From assembly GCA_002501485.1 (NCBI GenBank), contig DLTS01000038.1, positions 1-20,735 on the forward strand: a stretch of 20,735 nt of DNA. The letters are read 5' to 3'. Each line of letters starts with the position of its first letter. Within the stretch, counting starts at the first letter, position 1. The stretch comes from Acidimicrobiaceae bacterium UBA7830 (lineage in GTDB: Bacteria > Actinomycetota > Acidimicrobiia > Acidimicrobiales > Ilumatobacteraceae). Positions 15,031-20,735 of the stretch are shown here, piece by piece. The notes beneath the pieces were generated by a model that was not told the origin of the DNA, did no database searches, and saw only the letters and a program-made list of their open reading frames with translations. Position numbers and translations under genes: made by a program.

Positions 15031-16326
15031 ATGAGTTTTCTGAACAAAAAATCGGGAGTCGTCCGCCGTGTTGCCGCAGTCGCAATACTCGGCATCGGAC
15101 TCACCGCGTGTGGCGGCGATGATGCTGACGAGCCTGCTGAGGAGGAAGCAGCGACTGAAGAAGTTGCTGAGGAGCCCGCAGCTGAAGAGCCGGCAGCCGC
15201 GGAGCCAACCGGTGATCCCATCAAGCTGATGACGGTCACCACGTTGAATGCCAATGGCCCAACGTATGAGAACATCAAGATCGCAGCGGAGATCGCAGCC
15301 GATCACATCAACTCAAACGGCGGTATTAACGGCCGGCCACTTGAAGTCATTGTCTGTGACGAACAGTTCGACGCAGCAATTGCAGCAACGTGTGCACGCG
15401 ACGCTGTTGCGGAAGGTGTCGTGTCAGTGGTTGGCTCCTTCACCTACTTCGCTGAAGCAATCGTGCCGGTGATCTCAGAATCTGACATCACTTGGTTCGG
15501 CGCATGTTGCCCGATCTCGCCATCAGAGCTGACATCACCGCACTCGTTCAACCTTGGCAACCAGCCGATGTACGCGGTCGGAATGGTTCGCCAGGCCGTC
15601 GAAGATGGCTGTGAAGCAATCAACGCCGTCATCGTTGAAGGTGCCGACGCAATCTTCAAAGGCCCGATGGAAAACGCCATGTCTGCCTATGGCCTTGAGT
15701 TCAACGATGTGATGATCATTCCGAACGCCGCACCCGACTACTCAGCTGAAGTTGCTCAGGCAACCACCGGTGTTGACTGCATGGTGATCGTTCTGTCAGA
15801 GGGCCCGTTCCTCACCTGGAACACCGCAATGCAACAGTCTGGCTCTGACGTGCAGCAGTACGGTCCTCAGGGCAACCTCAACTCCATCTCAGCGGTGGGT
15901 GCTGAGGAAGTGACCGATGGCAACATCATCTCGGGTATGTACCCAGATATCTCGACTGAGCCGTGGGCCGATTATCGCGCTGCTCTTGAGAAGAACAACA
16001 TCGATCAAGAGGCAAACGACTTCAACAGCCTTGGTGGTCTCGGAACATGGGCCGCGTACATCGGCTTCGCTCAGATTGCATCAACCATCGAGGGTGAAGT
16101 GACCGCTGCTTCATTCTTCGAGGCTGCAAGCAACACGAGCAACCTTGACCTCAACGGAATGGTGCCAGTGATCGATTTCACTCAAGAGTGGACCGATGGT
16201 CTGCCAGGCTACTCCCGTCTGTTCAACCGGACCGTTGTTTATAGCCAACTCTCAAATGGAGAAGTTGTACCGATCGACAACGAATTCATCGATGTCGGTG
16301 ACCTTTCTATGGGGATTGCCCCGTAA
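15031..16326 (+). CDS. HAAT-family substrate-binding lipoprotein (branched-chain-amino-acid-type)
   Basis: This 431-residue protein has a lipoprotein signal (LTAC, Cys27) and an acidic Glu/Ala/Pro linker (about 28-62, EEPA-type repeats). A type I periplasmic-binding fold follows, with IAAEIAADHINSNGGINGRP near residue 85 and the VCDEQ segment typical of LivJ/LivK-like proteins. It should capture the ligand outside the membrane and deliver it to the fused permease encoded divergently. The mature part has several cysteines (VIVCDE, ATCARD, GACCP, DGCEA, VDCMV), more than usual for LivJ/K, so disulphides are likely. The ligand is not predictable: the family also binds amides, urea, aromatic acids and other organics. 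A strong terminator follows 32 bp after the stop. Confidence 0.9.
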   Translation: MSFLNKKSGVVRRVAAVAILGIGLTACGGDDADEPAEEEAATEEVAEEPAAEEPAAAEPTGDPIKLMTVTTLNANGPTYENIKIAAEIAADHINSNGGINGRPLEVIVCDEQFDAAIAATCARDAVAEGVVSVVGSFTYFAEAIVPVISESDITWFGACCPISPSELTSPHSFNLGNQPMYAVGMVRQAVEDGCEAINAVIVEGADAIFKGPMENAMSAYGLEFNDVMIIPNAAPDYSAEVAQATTGVDCMVIVLSEGPFLTWNTAMQQSGSDVQQYGPQGNLNSISAVGAEEVTDGNIISGMYPDISTEPWADYRAALEKNNIDQEANDFNSLGGLGTWAAYIGFAQIASTIEGEVTAASFFEAASNTSNLDLNGMVPVIDFTQEWTDGLPGYSRLFNRTVVYSQLSNGEVVPIDNEFIDVGDLSMGIAP

Positions 16327-16357
16327 CACATCGGGCATTGCCCAGTAACTGAAACCC

Positions 16358-16411
16358 GAGCCCGGCTCAGCGTCTTTTCGGAGGCACTGGGTCGGGCTCA
16401 TTTCTTTCTCA
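16358..16411 (+). terminator. Rho-independent terminator after the substrate-binding protein gene
   Basis: GAGCCCG and CGGGCTC (16358-16364 and 16393-16399) extend inward with about six further pairs including G-T wobbles, then an open loop. The hairpin is followed by the T-rich ATTTCTTTCTC. The minus strand lacks a comparable T-run, so it mainly stops plus-strand transcription. Confidence 0.8.
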
Positions 16412-16449
16412 GCGATCTAGTCGGAGCCGCAGGCCGACGCAGGTGAAGT

Positions 16450-16602
16450 TCACAAAATTTGGAAGAAAATGATGGCGGCAATCAATCCTGCGGTGATCAG
16501 AGCAATTGCGAACGCGCCCGCAGCATCATTTCGTGACGAACGAATGTCATCAGGATTCGGCTCTGGTGGAGTGACGTCTTGATCTTTGATTTCGTACACC
16601 AT
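16450..16602 (-). CDS. Small single-pass membrane protein, 50 residues
   Basis: A short minus-strand frame with ATG at 16602 and TGA at 16450 encodes 50 residues. Residues 1-27 are hydrophilic and acidic, with a Pro-rich stretch (TPPEPNPDD). Residues 28-49 form one continuous hydrophobic helix (AGAFAIALITAGLIAAIIFF) and the protein ends QIL. This layout is typical of small tail-anchored membrane proteins and unlikely in random sequence. A GGGG lies about eight bases before the ATG, a weak Shine-Dalgarno. It is divergent from the DMT gene and convergent with the binding-protein gene. No family is recognised. Confidence 0.55.
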   Translation of the reverse strand: MVYEIKDQDVTPPEPNPDDIRSSRNDAAGAFAIALITAGLIAAIIFFQIL

Positions 16603-16689
16603 GTGACTACCCCGCTACGTATCTGACGCTGCGCTCAACAGACGTCGCCTTCTACGCGGAGCGTATTTCGATAACTGTTTCGCCAGCGA

Positions 16690-16722
16690 AGCGGGCGTTA
16701 CCGCGTCCTGTTGGCGCCCGCT
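16690..16722. other. Inverted repeat upstream of the second DMT gene
   Basis: AGCGGGCG and CGCCCGCT are perfect 8-bp complements 17 bases apart, in the spacer between the divergent 50-residue ORF and the DMT gene. Neither strand has a following T-run, so an operator or leader hairpin is likelier than a terminator. The rest of 16603-16761 shows only a candidate -10 box. Confidence 0.4.
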
Positions 16723-16746
16723 CGGTCCCCATACGCGTGGTGCGAA

Positions 16747-16752
16747 TATCGT
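16747..16752 (+). promoter_or_regulatory. Candidate -10 box for a leaderless DMT transcript
   Basis: TATCGT matches TAnnnT and ends nine bases before the ATG at 16762. No Shine-Dalgarno is present. The spacing is a little long, so this is the weakest of the leaderless candidates. Confidence 0.25.
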
Positions 16753-16761
16753 CATAGTCGC

Positions 16762-17655
16762 ATGTGGATCGCCGTCACCTTTCTCGCCACGATCTTCCAA
16801 ACTCTGCGAACTGCTGCACAAGCACGACTAAGACCAGATCTTTCTGTCAATGCAGCAAGTTATGTGCGCTACATCCTCGGCGCACCACTATCAATTGCGG
16901 CCTGCATACTTGCCGTCTGGTGGTCAGCAGACGGTATGCCAACAATCCCTGTGCGCTTCTGGTTCATCGTCACCGCCGCCGGCCTCGCGCAAATCATCGG
17001 AACGATTGCGCTACTCACAGCCTTTGACCGCCGTGACTTCGCTATCGGCACGGTGTACTCAAAAACCGAGCTCATTCAGGTTGCAGTGTTTTCGGCTGTC
17101 ATCGTTGGGGAGCCACTCCAATTATGGGGCTGGGTCTCGGTGATCGCGGTGTTAGTCGGCGTCGTCAAACTTGCGAGCCCGTCTGACACGCCACTCCGTC
17201 AACTCATTGCCCATCGTGACCGCGCCGCTCAAGCAGGCGTGCTTGCTGGTGCCGGATTTGCGCTTGCGTCAGTTGGCATCAGGTGGGCGTCGACAAGTCT
17301 CGGCGATCACCCTGCGCTGGTTCGCGGGCTTATCACGCTCGCGGCGATGAACACCGCTCAAACCATCGTGAACGGAGTCTGGATCCGCGTGAGAGAGCCC
17401 AAGTCGATCGGCATCATCTTCCGGCACTGGAAACGCACACTGCCCGTTGGAGCGATGTCGGTCGGTGGTTCAGCGGCGTGGGCAATTGCCATGAGCATGG
17501 AAACCGCTGCAAAAGTGCGTTCGCTTGGCCAACTTGAATTACTGCTCACGTTCGTCGTCTCGCGGGTGTGGCTCCGACAGCAGCATCGCCGCAGTGAGTT
17601 TGTTGCGAGTGGGATCGTGCTTATCGGAATTCTCGGCGTCACCATATGGGGGTGA
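16762..17655 (+). CDS. DMT-superfamily (EamA-like) transporter
   Basis: From ATG 16762 the protein has 297 residues and about ten hydrophobic segments in two halves, with the hydrophilic centre SPSDTPLRQLIAHRDRA between them. A longer frame to 16711 adds 17 polar residues ahead of the first helix, unlike the family, so the inner ATG is preferred. DMT proteins export small metabolites across the inner membrane; the substrate is unknown. It ends 11 bp from the stop of the convergent SDR gene. The last helix (ASGIVLIGILGVTIWG) ends right at the C-terminus, as in many EamA proteins. Confidence 0.8.
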   Translation: MWIAVTFLATIFQTLRTAAQARLRPDLSVNAASYVRYILGAPLSIAACILAVWWSADGMPTIPVRFWFIVTAAGLAQIIGTIALLTAFDRRDFAIGTVYSKTELIQVAVFSAVIVGEPLQLWGWVSVIAVLVGVVKLASPSDTPLRQLIAHRDRAAQAGVLAGAGFALASVGIRWASTSLGDHPALVRGLITLAAMNTAQTIVNGVWIRVREPKSIGIIFRHWKRTLPVGAMSVGGSAAWAIAMSMETAAKVRSLGQLELLLTFVVSRVWLRQQHRRSEFVASGIVLIGILGVTIWG

Positions 17656-17666
17656 CGCCACCTGGT

Positions 17667-18548
17667 CTACTCGGCTGCTGAAATGTCGACGCCGAACAGT
17701 TCCCCGAATCGTGCGGCATAGCCAGCGTCGTCGACAATCGCTCCCAATTCTGCCCAATCGTTAGGACCCATCTTTGCTTTGCCGTCGATAATCCCCTCTG
17801 CAGCCCAACTCACCGCGTATCGCAATTGTGGGGAATCTGTATGGATTGCATGATGAATGACCTCCGCCACCTCCTCTGCGGGGGTCGCCTGACGAATACC
17901 CGCTGCGTAGAAACCGAACATCCGGCCGTATTGCTGGTCGTAAGCTCCCGACTCGTTCGGAGCCTCAGTGTTCTTCGAAAAGATCGCCGACTTCGTCACA
18001 CCCGGTTCGATGATCGCTACTCGAATACCAAACGGAGCAACCTCAAGTGCAAGCTCCTCGCTCACACCTTCGAGCGCCCACTTTGAAGCCACGTAGGGAG
18101 CTTGAGCAATCGCTCCAAAGCAACCAGCGACCGAAGTGATGTTGATAATTGCGCCTGAGCCTCGCTCACGCATCTGTGGGAGAACCGCTTGTGAGCACCG
18201 CACCGCTCCACACAGGTCAACATTCATCACATCGAGGAATTCTTTCGACGATGTCTCCTCAACAACGCCATTGCCGCCAACACCTGCATTGTTCACGAGG
18301 TTGTCGACGCGCCCAGCTCGCTTCATGATGTCGTCAAATCCCTCACGAACTGAATCGCCATCAGCCACATCGAGTTCGGCGAGCTGAATCGTCACCCCCG
18401 CATCAGCGGCCATCACCTGCAGTTTGTCGGCCTTCGAAATTGATCGAACTGTGCCGTAGACGATGTGGCCTTGCGCCGCGAGATGCACTGCGGTCGCACG
18501 ACCGATGCCTGAGTTTGCGCCGGTCACGACAGTGATTGGAGATGTCAT
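17667..18548 (-). CDS. Short-chain dehydrogenase/reductase (SDR)
   Basis: This 293-residue protein is a classical SDR. It has the nucleotide-binding motif TGANSGIG (9-16), the NNAG motif (86-89) and the catalytic Ser139, Tyr152 and Lys156 in the YVASK context. Arg35 after the second strand (GTVRS) suggests NADP(H) preference. A C-terminal extension beyond residue 200 (QQYGRMFGFYAAG and on) resembles the 280-300 residue branch acting on larger alcohols or ketones; the substrate is unknown. The ATG has no Shine-Dalgarno, but TAGACT lies six bases upstream, so a leaderless transcript is likely. It lies 51 bp downstream of dcd on the same strand, perhaps with its own promoter. Confidence 0.88.
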   Translation of the reverse strand: MTSPITVVTGANSGIGRATAVHLAAQGHIVYGTVRSISKADKLQVMAADAGVTIQLAELDVADGDSVREGFDDIMKRAGRVDNLVNNAGVGGNGVVEETSSKEFLDVMNVDLCGAVRCSQAVLPQMRERGSGAIINITSVAGCFGAIAQAPYVASKWALEGVSEELALEVAPFGIRVAIIEPGVTKSAIFSKNTEAPNESGAYDQQYGRMFGFYAAGIRQATPAEEVAEVIHHAIHTDSPQLRYAVSWAAEGIIDGKAKMGPNDWAELGAIVDDAGYAARFGELFGVDISAAE

Positions 18549-18554
18549 GAGATG

Positions 18555-18560
18555 AGTCTA
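18555..18560 (-). promoter_or_regulatory. Candidate -10 box for a leaderless SDR transcript
   Basis: On the minus strand TAGACT ends six bases before the ATG at 18548. The spacing and the absence of a Shine-Dalgarno match the leaderless pattern seen at other genes of the window. Confidence 0.35.
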
Positions 18561-18599
18561 AGAGGTGTGCCGTGACCACGACGTAGGAAGGGTCGACCG

Positions 18600-19175
18600 T
18601 CAGCTGTTGTCGAAGTTTTCAAAATAACGGCTCGGCGTTGGACCGCGTTGGCCTTGATACTTCGAACCACGGGCACCCTTGCCATACGGATTTTCCGCCG
18701 GCGTCGTCATCTGCATAAATGACACCTGCCCGATCTTCATTCTTGGGTAGAGCGTGATCGGAAGTGAGGCGACATTCGCCAACTCGAGCGTGATGTGACC
18801 ATCAAACCCTGCATCGATAAACCCTGCGGTCGAGTGAATGAGCAAACCGAGACGACCCAAACTTGACTTTCCCTCAACCCGGCCAACGAGATCGTCAGGA
18901 ACTCCGACGCGCTCGAGAGTCGAACCGAGAACGAACTCACCGGGGTGCAACATGAACGGCTCCGAACCATCTTCGGGCATTTCTACAAGTTCGGCGAGCC
19001 CCGTCATATCGCTCTTCACGTCAATTACACCGGCAGTGTGGTTGCGGAATACCCGAAACAAATGTGAAATGCGGACATCAATTGAGGACGGTTGCACCAA
19101 TTCATCGTCGAACGGATCGATCACGATGCGCCCCGCTGCGATCTCTTTACGGATCGTCTGATCAGACAAAATCAC
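18600..19175 (-). CDS. dcd: dCTP deaminase, probable bifunctional dCTP deaminase/dUTPase
   Basis: The 191-residue length and sequence fit Dcd, a trimeric enzyme of the dUTPase fold that makes dUTP from dCTP for dTMP synthesis. Visible features are the opening ILSDQTIRKEI, the nucleotide-binding segment GKSSLGRLG (102-110), HSTAGFIDAGF (114-124), the catalytic Glu131 in ITLELAN and the closing SKYQGQRGPTPSRY. These closely resemble the Mycobacterium tuberculosis enzyme as I remember it, which also hydrolyses dUTP to dUMP, so bifunctional activity is inferred. The start is GTG at 19175, preceded by TAAGGT at seven bases and no Shine-Dalgarno. It is divergent from tRNA-Gly (75 bp). Confidence 0.95.
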   Translation of the reverse strand: MILSDQTIRKEIAAGRIVIDPFDDELVQPSSIDVRISHLFRVFRNHTAGVIDVKSDMTGLAELVEMPEDGSEPFMLHPGEFVLGSTLERVGVPDDLVGRVEGKSSLGRLGLLIHSTAGFIDAGFDGHITLELANVASLPITLYPRMKIGQVSFMQMTTPAENPYGKGARGSKYQGQRGPTPSRYFENFDNS

Positions 19176-19182
19176 GAACAGT

Positions 19183-19188
19183 ACCTTA
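19183..19188 (-). promoter_or_regulatory. Candidate -10 box for a leaderless dcd transcript
   Basis: On the minus strand TAAGGT ends seven bases before the GTG start of dcd, placing the expected transcription start on the start codon itself. Confidence 0.4.
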
Positions 19189-19234
19189 GTGCTCCAGCAG
19201 CGTCTCTACGTGGGGCCACTTGATGATGAGCCGC

Positions 19235-19240
19235 TAATCT
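19235..19240 (+). promoter_or_regulatory. Candidate -10 box for tRNA-Gly
   Basis: TAATCT matches TAnnnT and ends ten bases before the tRNA 5' end, leaving room for a leader of a few bases. No good -35 hexamer is seen at 16-18 bp. Confidence 0.35.
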
Positions 19241-19250
19241 GAGCACCTCT

Positions 19251-19324
19251 GCGGATGTAGTTCAATGGCAGAACATCAGCTTCCCAAGCTGAGAACGCGG
19301 GTTCGATTCCCGTCATCCGCTCCA
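19251..19324 (+). tRNA. tRNA-Gly (anticodon CCC), CCA encoded
   Basis: The cloverleaf has acceptor stem GCGGATG/CATCCGC, anticodon stem TCAGC/GCTGA with loop TTCCCAA (anticodon CCC), T arm GCGGGTTCGATTCCCGT and discriminator T. It is followed directly by CCA, making it the only tRNA of the four here with an encoded CCA. Confidence 0.95.
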
Positions 19325-19338
19325 AAGTCTGTGATGTT

Positions 19339-19390
19339 CTCGGCCGCAGACCGCGGTGAGGTCCTAAACCCCAACCGCTGTCTGGCCGAG
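19339..19390. terminator. Long interrupted hairpin between tRNA-Gly and a convergent gene
   Basis: Three stacked stems pair in order: CTCGGCC/GGCCGAG, AGAC/GTCT and GCGGT/ACCGC, separated by a GC bulge and a C/T mismatch, with a 16-base loop. It sits between the plus-strand tRNA-Gly and the minus-strand DUF3303-like gene (stop at 19401). Neither side has a T-run. Its position suggests a bidirectional terminator of the T-less type often proposed in actinobacteria. Confidence 0.55.
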
Positions 19391-19400
19391 CACGTTCAAA

Positions 19401-19700
19401 TCAAGATGCCATGTTTGCGGTAATTACGGCTCGTGCTCCTGCATCGTCGAGAACTGGTGTGATGCTCAGAGTCTCCGCCATTCCAGCCCACATCATGAGT
19501 GATCCGTGCAGAGCTTCCGATGACTCAGCCTCAACGATTGCCACGCCGCGACCGTTGACTGTGTCGTGCCAACGGCCAATCTGACGATAGCCATGGGCTG
19601 CTTCGATGGCGGCGTCGTCATCCGGTGTCATCGACGCGAACGCTCCAAACGCATCTAATTTCTGATTGTGATTGATTTGGTACTCGAGCATGAACAACAT
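19401..19700 (-). CDS. DUF3303-like small protein
   Basis: This 99-residue soluble protein starts MLFMLEYQI and contains GRWHDTVNGRGVAIVEAESSE and WAGMAETLSITPVLDD. The pattern (a short strand opening MxFM, then a G.W.....G.....E..D/S motif, then W.....F.V.PV.) matches DUF3303 and related dimeric ferredoxin-like alpha/beta proteins, whose function is unknown. The ATG at 19700 is well supported by AGGAGGG (19707-19713) six bases upstream, one of the few canonical Shine-Dalgarno sites here. The 241 bp between this gene and the next hold an ACCGTT/AACGGT inverted repeat near 19735-19757 and nothing else I can support. Confidence 0.7.
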   Translation of the reverse strand: MLFMLEYQINHNQKLDAFGAFASMTPDDDAAIEAAHGYRQIGRWHDTVNGRGVAIVEAESSEALHGSLMMWAGMAETLSITPVLDDAGARAVITANMAS

Positions 19701-19941
19701 TGCAATCCCTCCTGGAATGTTTGTAATGGAGAACCGTTAGATCGAAGGAACGGTCCAGGGTAATAGATACCTCATTTCCGTGAGTGAGAAGGAACCGTTG
19801 ATGGCGAGTTCATTCTTCATTAGTGATCTATTCATGCTTGGTTAACAAAACAGATCTGAATGGTGTTCCTAGATCCGCTCGACGCAACCAAAGAATTGCT
19901 CCGAAGATGAGATCCGATCCTAGACCGACCGAATTGACGTC

Positions 19942-20735
19942 TTAGCAAGCAGGGTGCAACGAGGTGCGGACATCTCCAGAGGAAACCGAGATGACCACAA
20001 TGTCACCGGCACTTGTTGCGATCTCATCAGCATCATCAAACGGCTTGCCTAATGATCGAACTTCTAGCCGCATATTGCGGTACGACCCCGTCGAGTACAT
20101 ACCGCAGCCGAGGGGCTCGACCTTCATATCACTTGCAAACGTTGACCAACGTGACCCGACGCCGAGCCCACTCTCGGTGACAAGCCTCCCTGAACTCTCG
20201 CGTTGTGTCCACCCAGTAAATAAAAGTCTGTCGCCGGTCTCTCCAGCTCCTTCAATGCACAACCCGACGGAGAAGCAGGTTTCGCGGGCGAAGACATCAA
20301 CAAACTTGAAATCAGCATTTCGATCAATAAACACACCGTCATCAGTTTCACGAAAGCGACGCATCACATCCGTCTGCGGTAGCCCAAAGACTTCGATCAA
20401 CGATGAAATAACGTTGCTCATGTCGTCACCGAATCGCTGGCTACCTAACCCGAATCGACTGAGGTGAAGTGCATCCTCCCGTGCAGAGGGAGCTGAGGGG
20501 ATTGCCACCGTTGTCGTTGTCACCGGCTGTGAATGGTCAGCCAAGAGTTGAGAGGCATCGATGTTTTCGGCTTCATACGGAACTACCGATACAGCGGTTG
20601 AGGTCGTTGATAAATTTTCGCGTTCTAGGACCAAACTCGTTGTCGACATCGACTCCTCAATGACTGACGACGATTCTCGAGGTCCACAGGCTGCAATAAG
20701 GCTCACAATTGTCAACGTTGTCACTAGCCGCTGGA
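19942..20735 (-). CDS. Lipoprotein of unknown function, 5' end beyond the window
   Basis: The minus-strand frame stays open to the right edge. The first possible start inside the window, GTG 20724, would cut into the signal peptide; the upstream in-frame codons QRL and the lipobox LIAAC suggest the true start lies just outside. A Ser/Thr-rich linker (about 75 residues) follows, then a mature domain opening LSRFGLGSQRFGDDMSNVISSLIEVFGLP. A GLG...FG.....V...L...FG.P opening of this kind recurs, to my recollection, in exported actinobacterial proteins without known function. Five cysteines in the mature part, including the penultimate residue region (HPAC end), may form disulphides. The only other context is the 241-bp spacer to the DUF3303-like gene downstream on the same strand. 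Confidence 0.75.
   Translation of the reverse strand, partial: QRLVTTLTIVSLIAACGPRESSSVIEESMSTTSLVLERENLSTTSTAVSVVPYEAENIDASQLLADHSQPVTTTTVAIPSAPSAREDALHLSRFGLGSQRFGDDMSNVISSLIEVFGLPQTDVMRRFRETDDGVFIDRNADFKFVDVFARETCFSVGLCIEGAGETGDRLLFTGWTQRESSGRLVTESGLGVGSRWSTFASDMKVEPLGCGMYSTGSYRNMRLEVRSLGKPFDDADEIATSAGDIVVISVSSGDVRTSLHPAC

Noticed and set aside
1..20735. CRISPR array, transposase, integrase or phage genes
   Set aside because: No regularly spaced repeats and no protein with transposase, integrase or phage motifs were found on either strand; the 34-bp repeat has only two degenerate copies.

Overview
The window looks like chromosomal DNA of a marine, moderate-GC actinobacterium, probably of class Acidimicrobiia. 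The support is a Mycobacterium-like bifunctional-type dCTP deaminase, a DUF3556-type membrane protein, a Septum_form-type lipoprotein, an LPXTG-type wall protein, acidic lipoproteins, GTG/TTG starts and a recurring TAnnnT box 6-9 nt ahead of start codons that fits leaderless transcription. The class is inferred from style, not from a marker gene. No phage, insertion sequence or CRISPR array is visible.

Region 1 (1-5620, all minus strand) is rich in envelope genes. It holds the first 23 codons of a probable PLP aminotransferase cut by the left edge, a DMT/EamA exporter, an acidic lipoprotein built of cysteine-paired repeats, a CotH-kinase-like lipoprotein, a secreted protein with a Listeria-Bacteroides repeat and an LPATG sorting signal, and a small Septum_form-like lipoprotein. 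A degenerate 34-bp direct repeat (4962-4995 and 5587-5620) brackets the last gene; one copy touches the 3' end of a tRNA-Arg gene.

Region 2 (5621-7856) holds tRNA-Arg(ACG), a DUF805 membrane protein, a convergent membrane-anchored LysM/transglycosylase-like protein, and two divergent serine tRNA genes (GCT and TGA) 64 bp apart.

Region 3 (7866-16411) is the most coherent block. Four minus-strand genes form an apparent operon: a LivH-LivM-LivG fusion, a LivF-type ATPase with an arginine-rich tail (ATGA overlap), a DUF3556-like membrane protein (33 bp later) and an FAD-dependent desaturase/dehydrogenase-like enzyme (4 bp later). The cognate-looking substrate-binding lipoprotein is transcribed divergently from a 178-bp spacer carrying a long palindrome, and ends in a strong terminator. 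Linkage of a branched-chain-amino-acid-type importer to a DUF3556 protein and a CrtI-like flavoenzyme suggests uptake and redox processing of a hydrophobic or organic substrate other than a simple amino acid. That is inference.

Region 4 (16412-20735) holds a 50-codon single-pass membrane ORF, a second DMT exporter, an SDR oxidoreductase, dcd, tRNA-Gly(CCC) followed by a large hairpin, a DUF3303-like small protein, and a lipoprotein whose N-terminus runs off the right edge.
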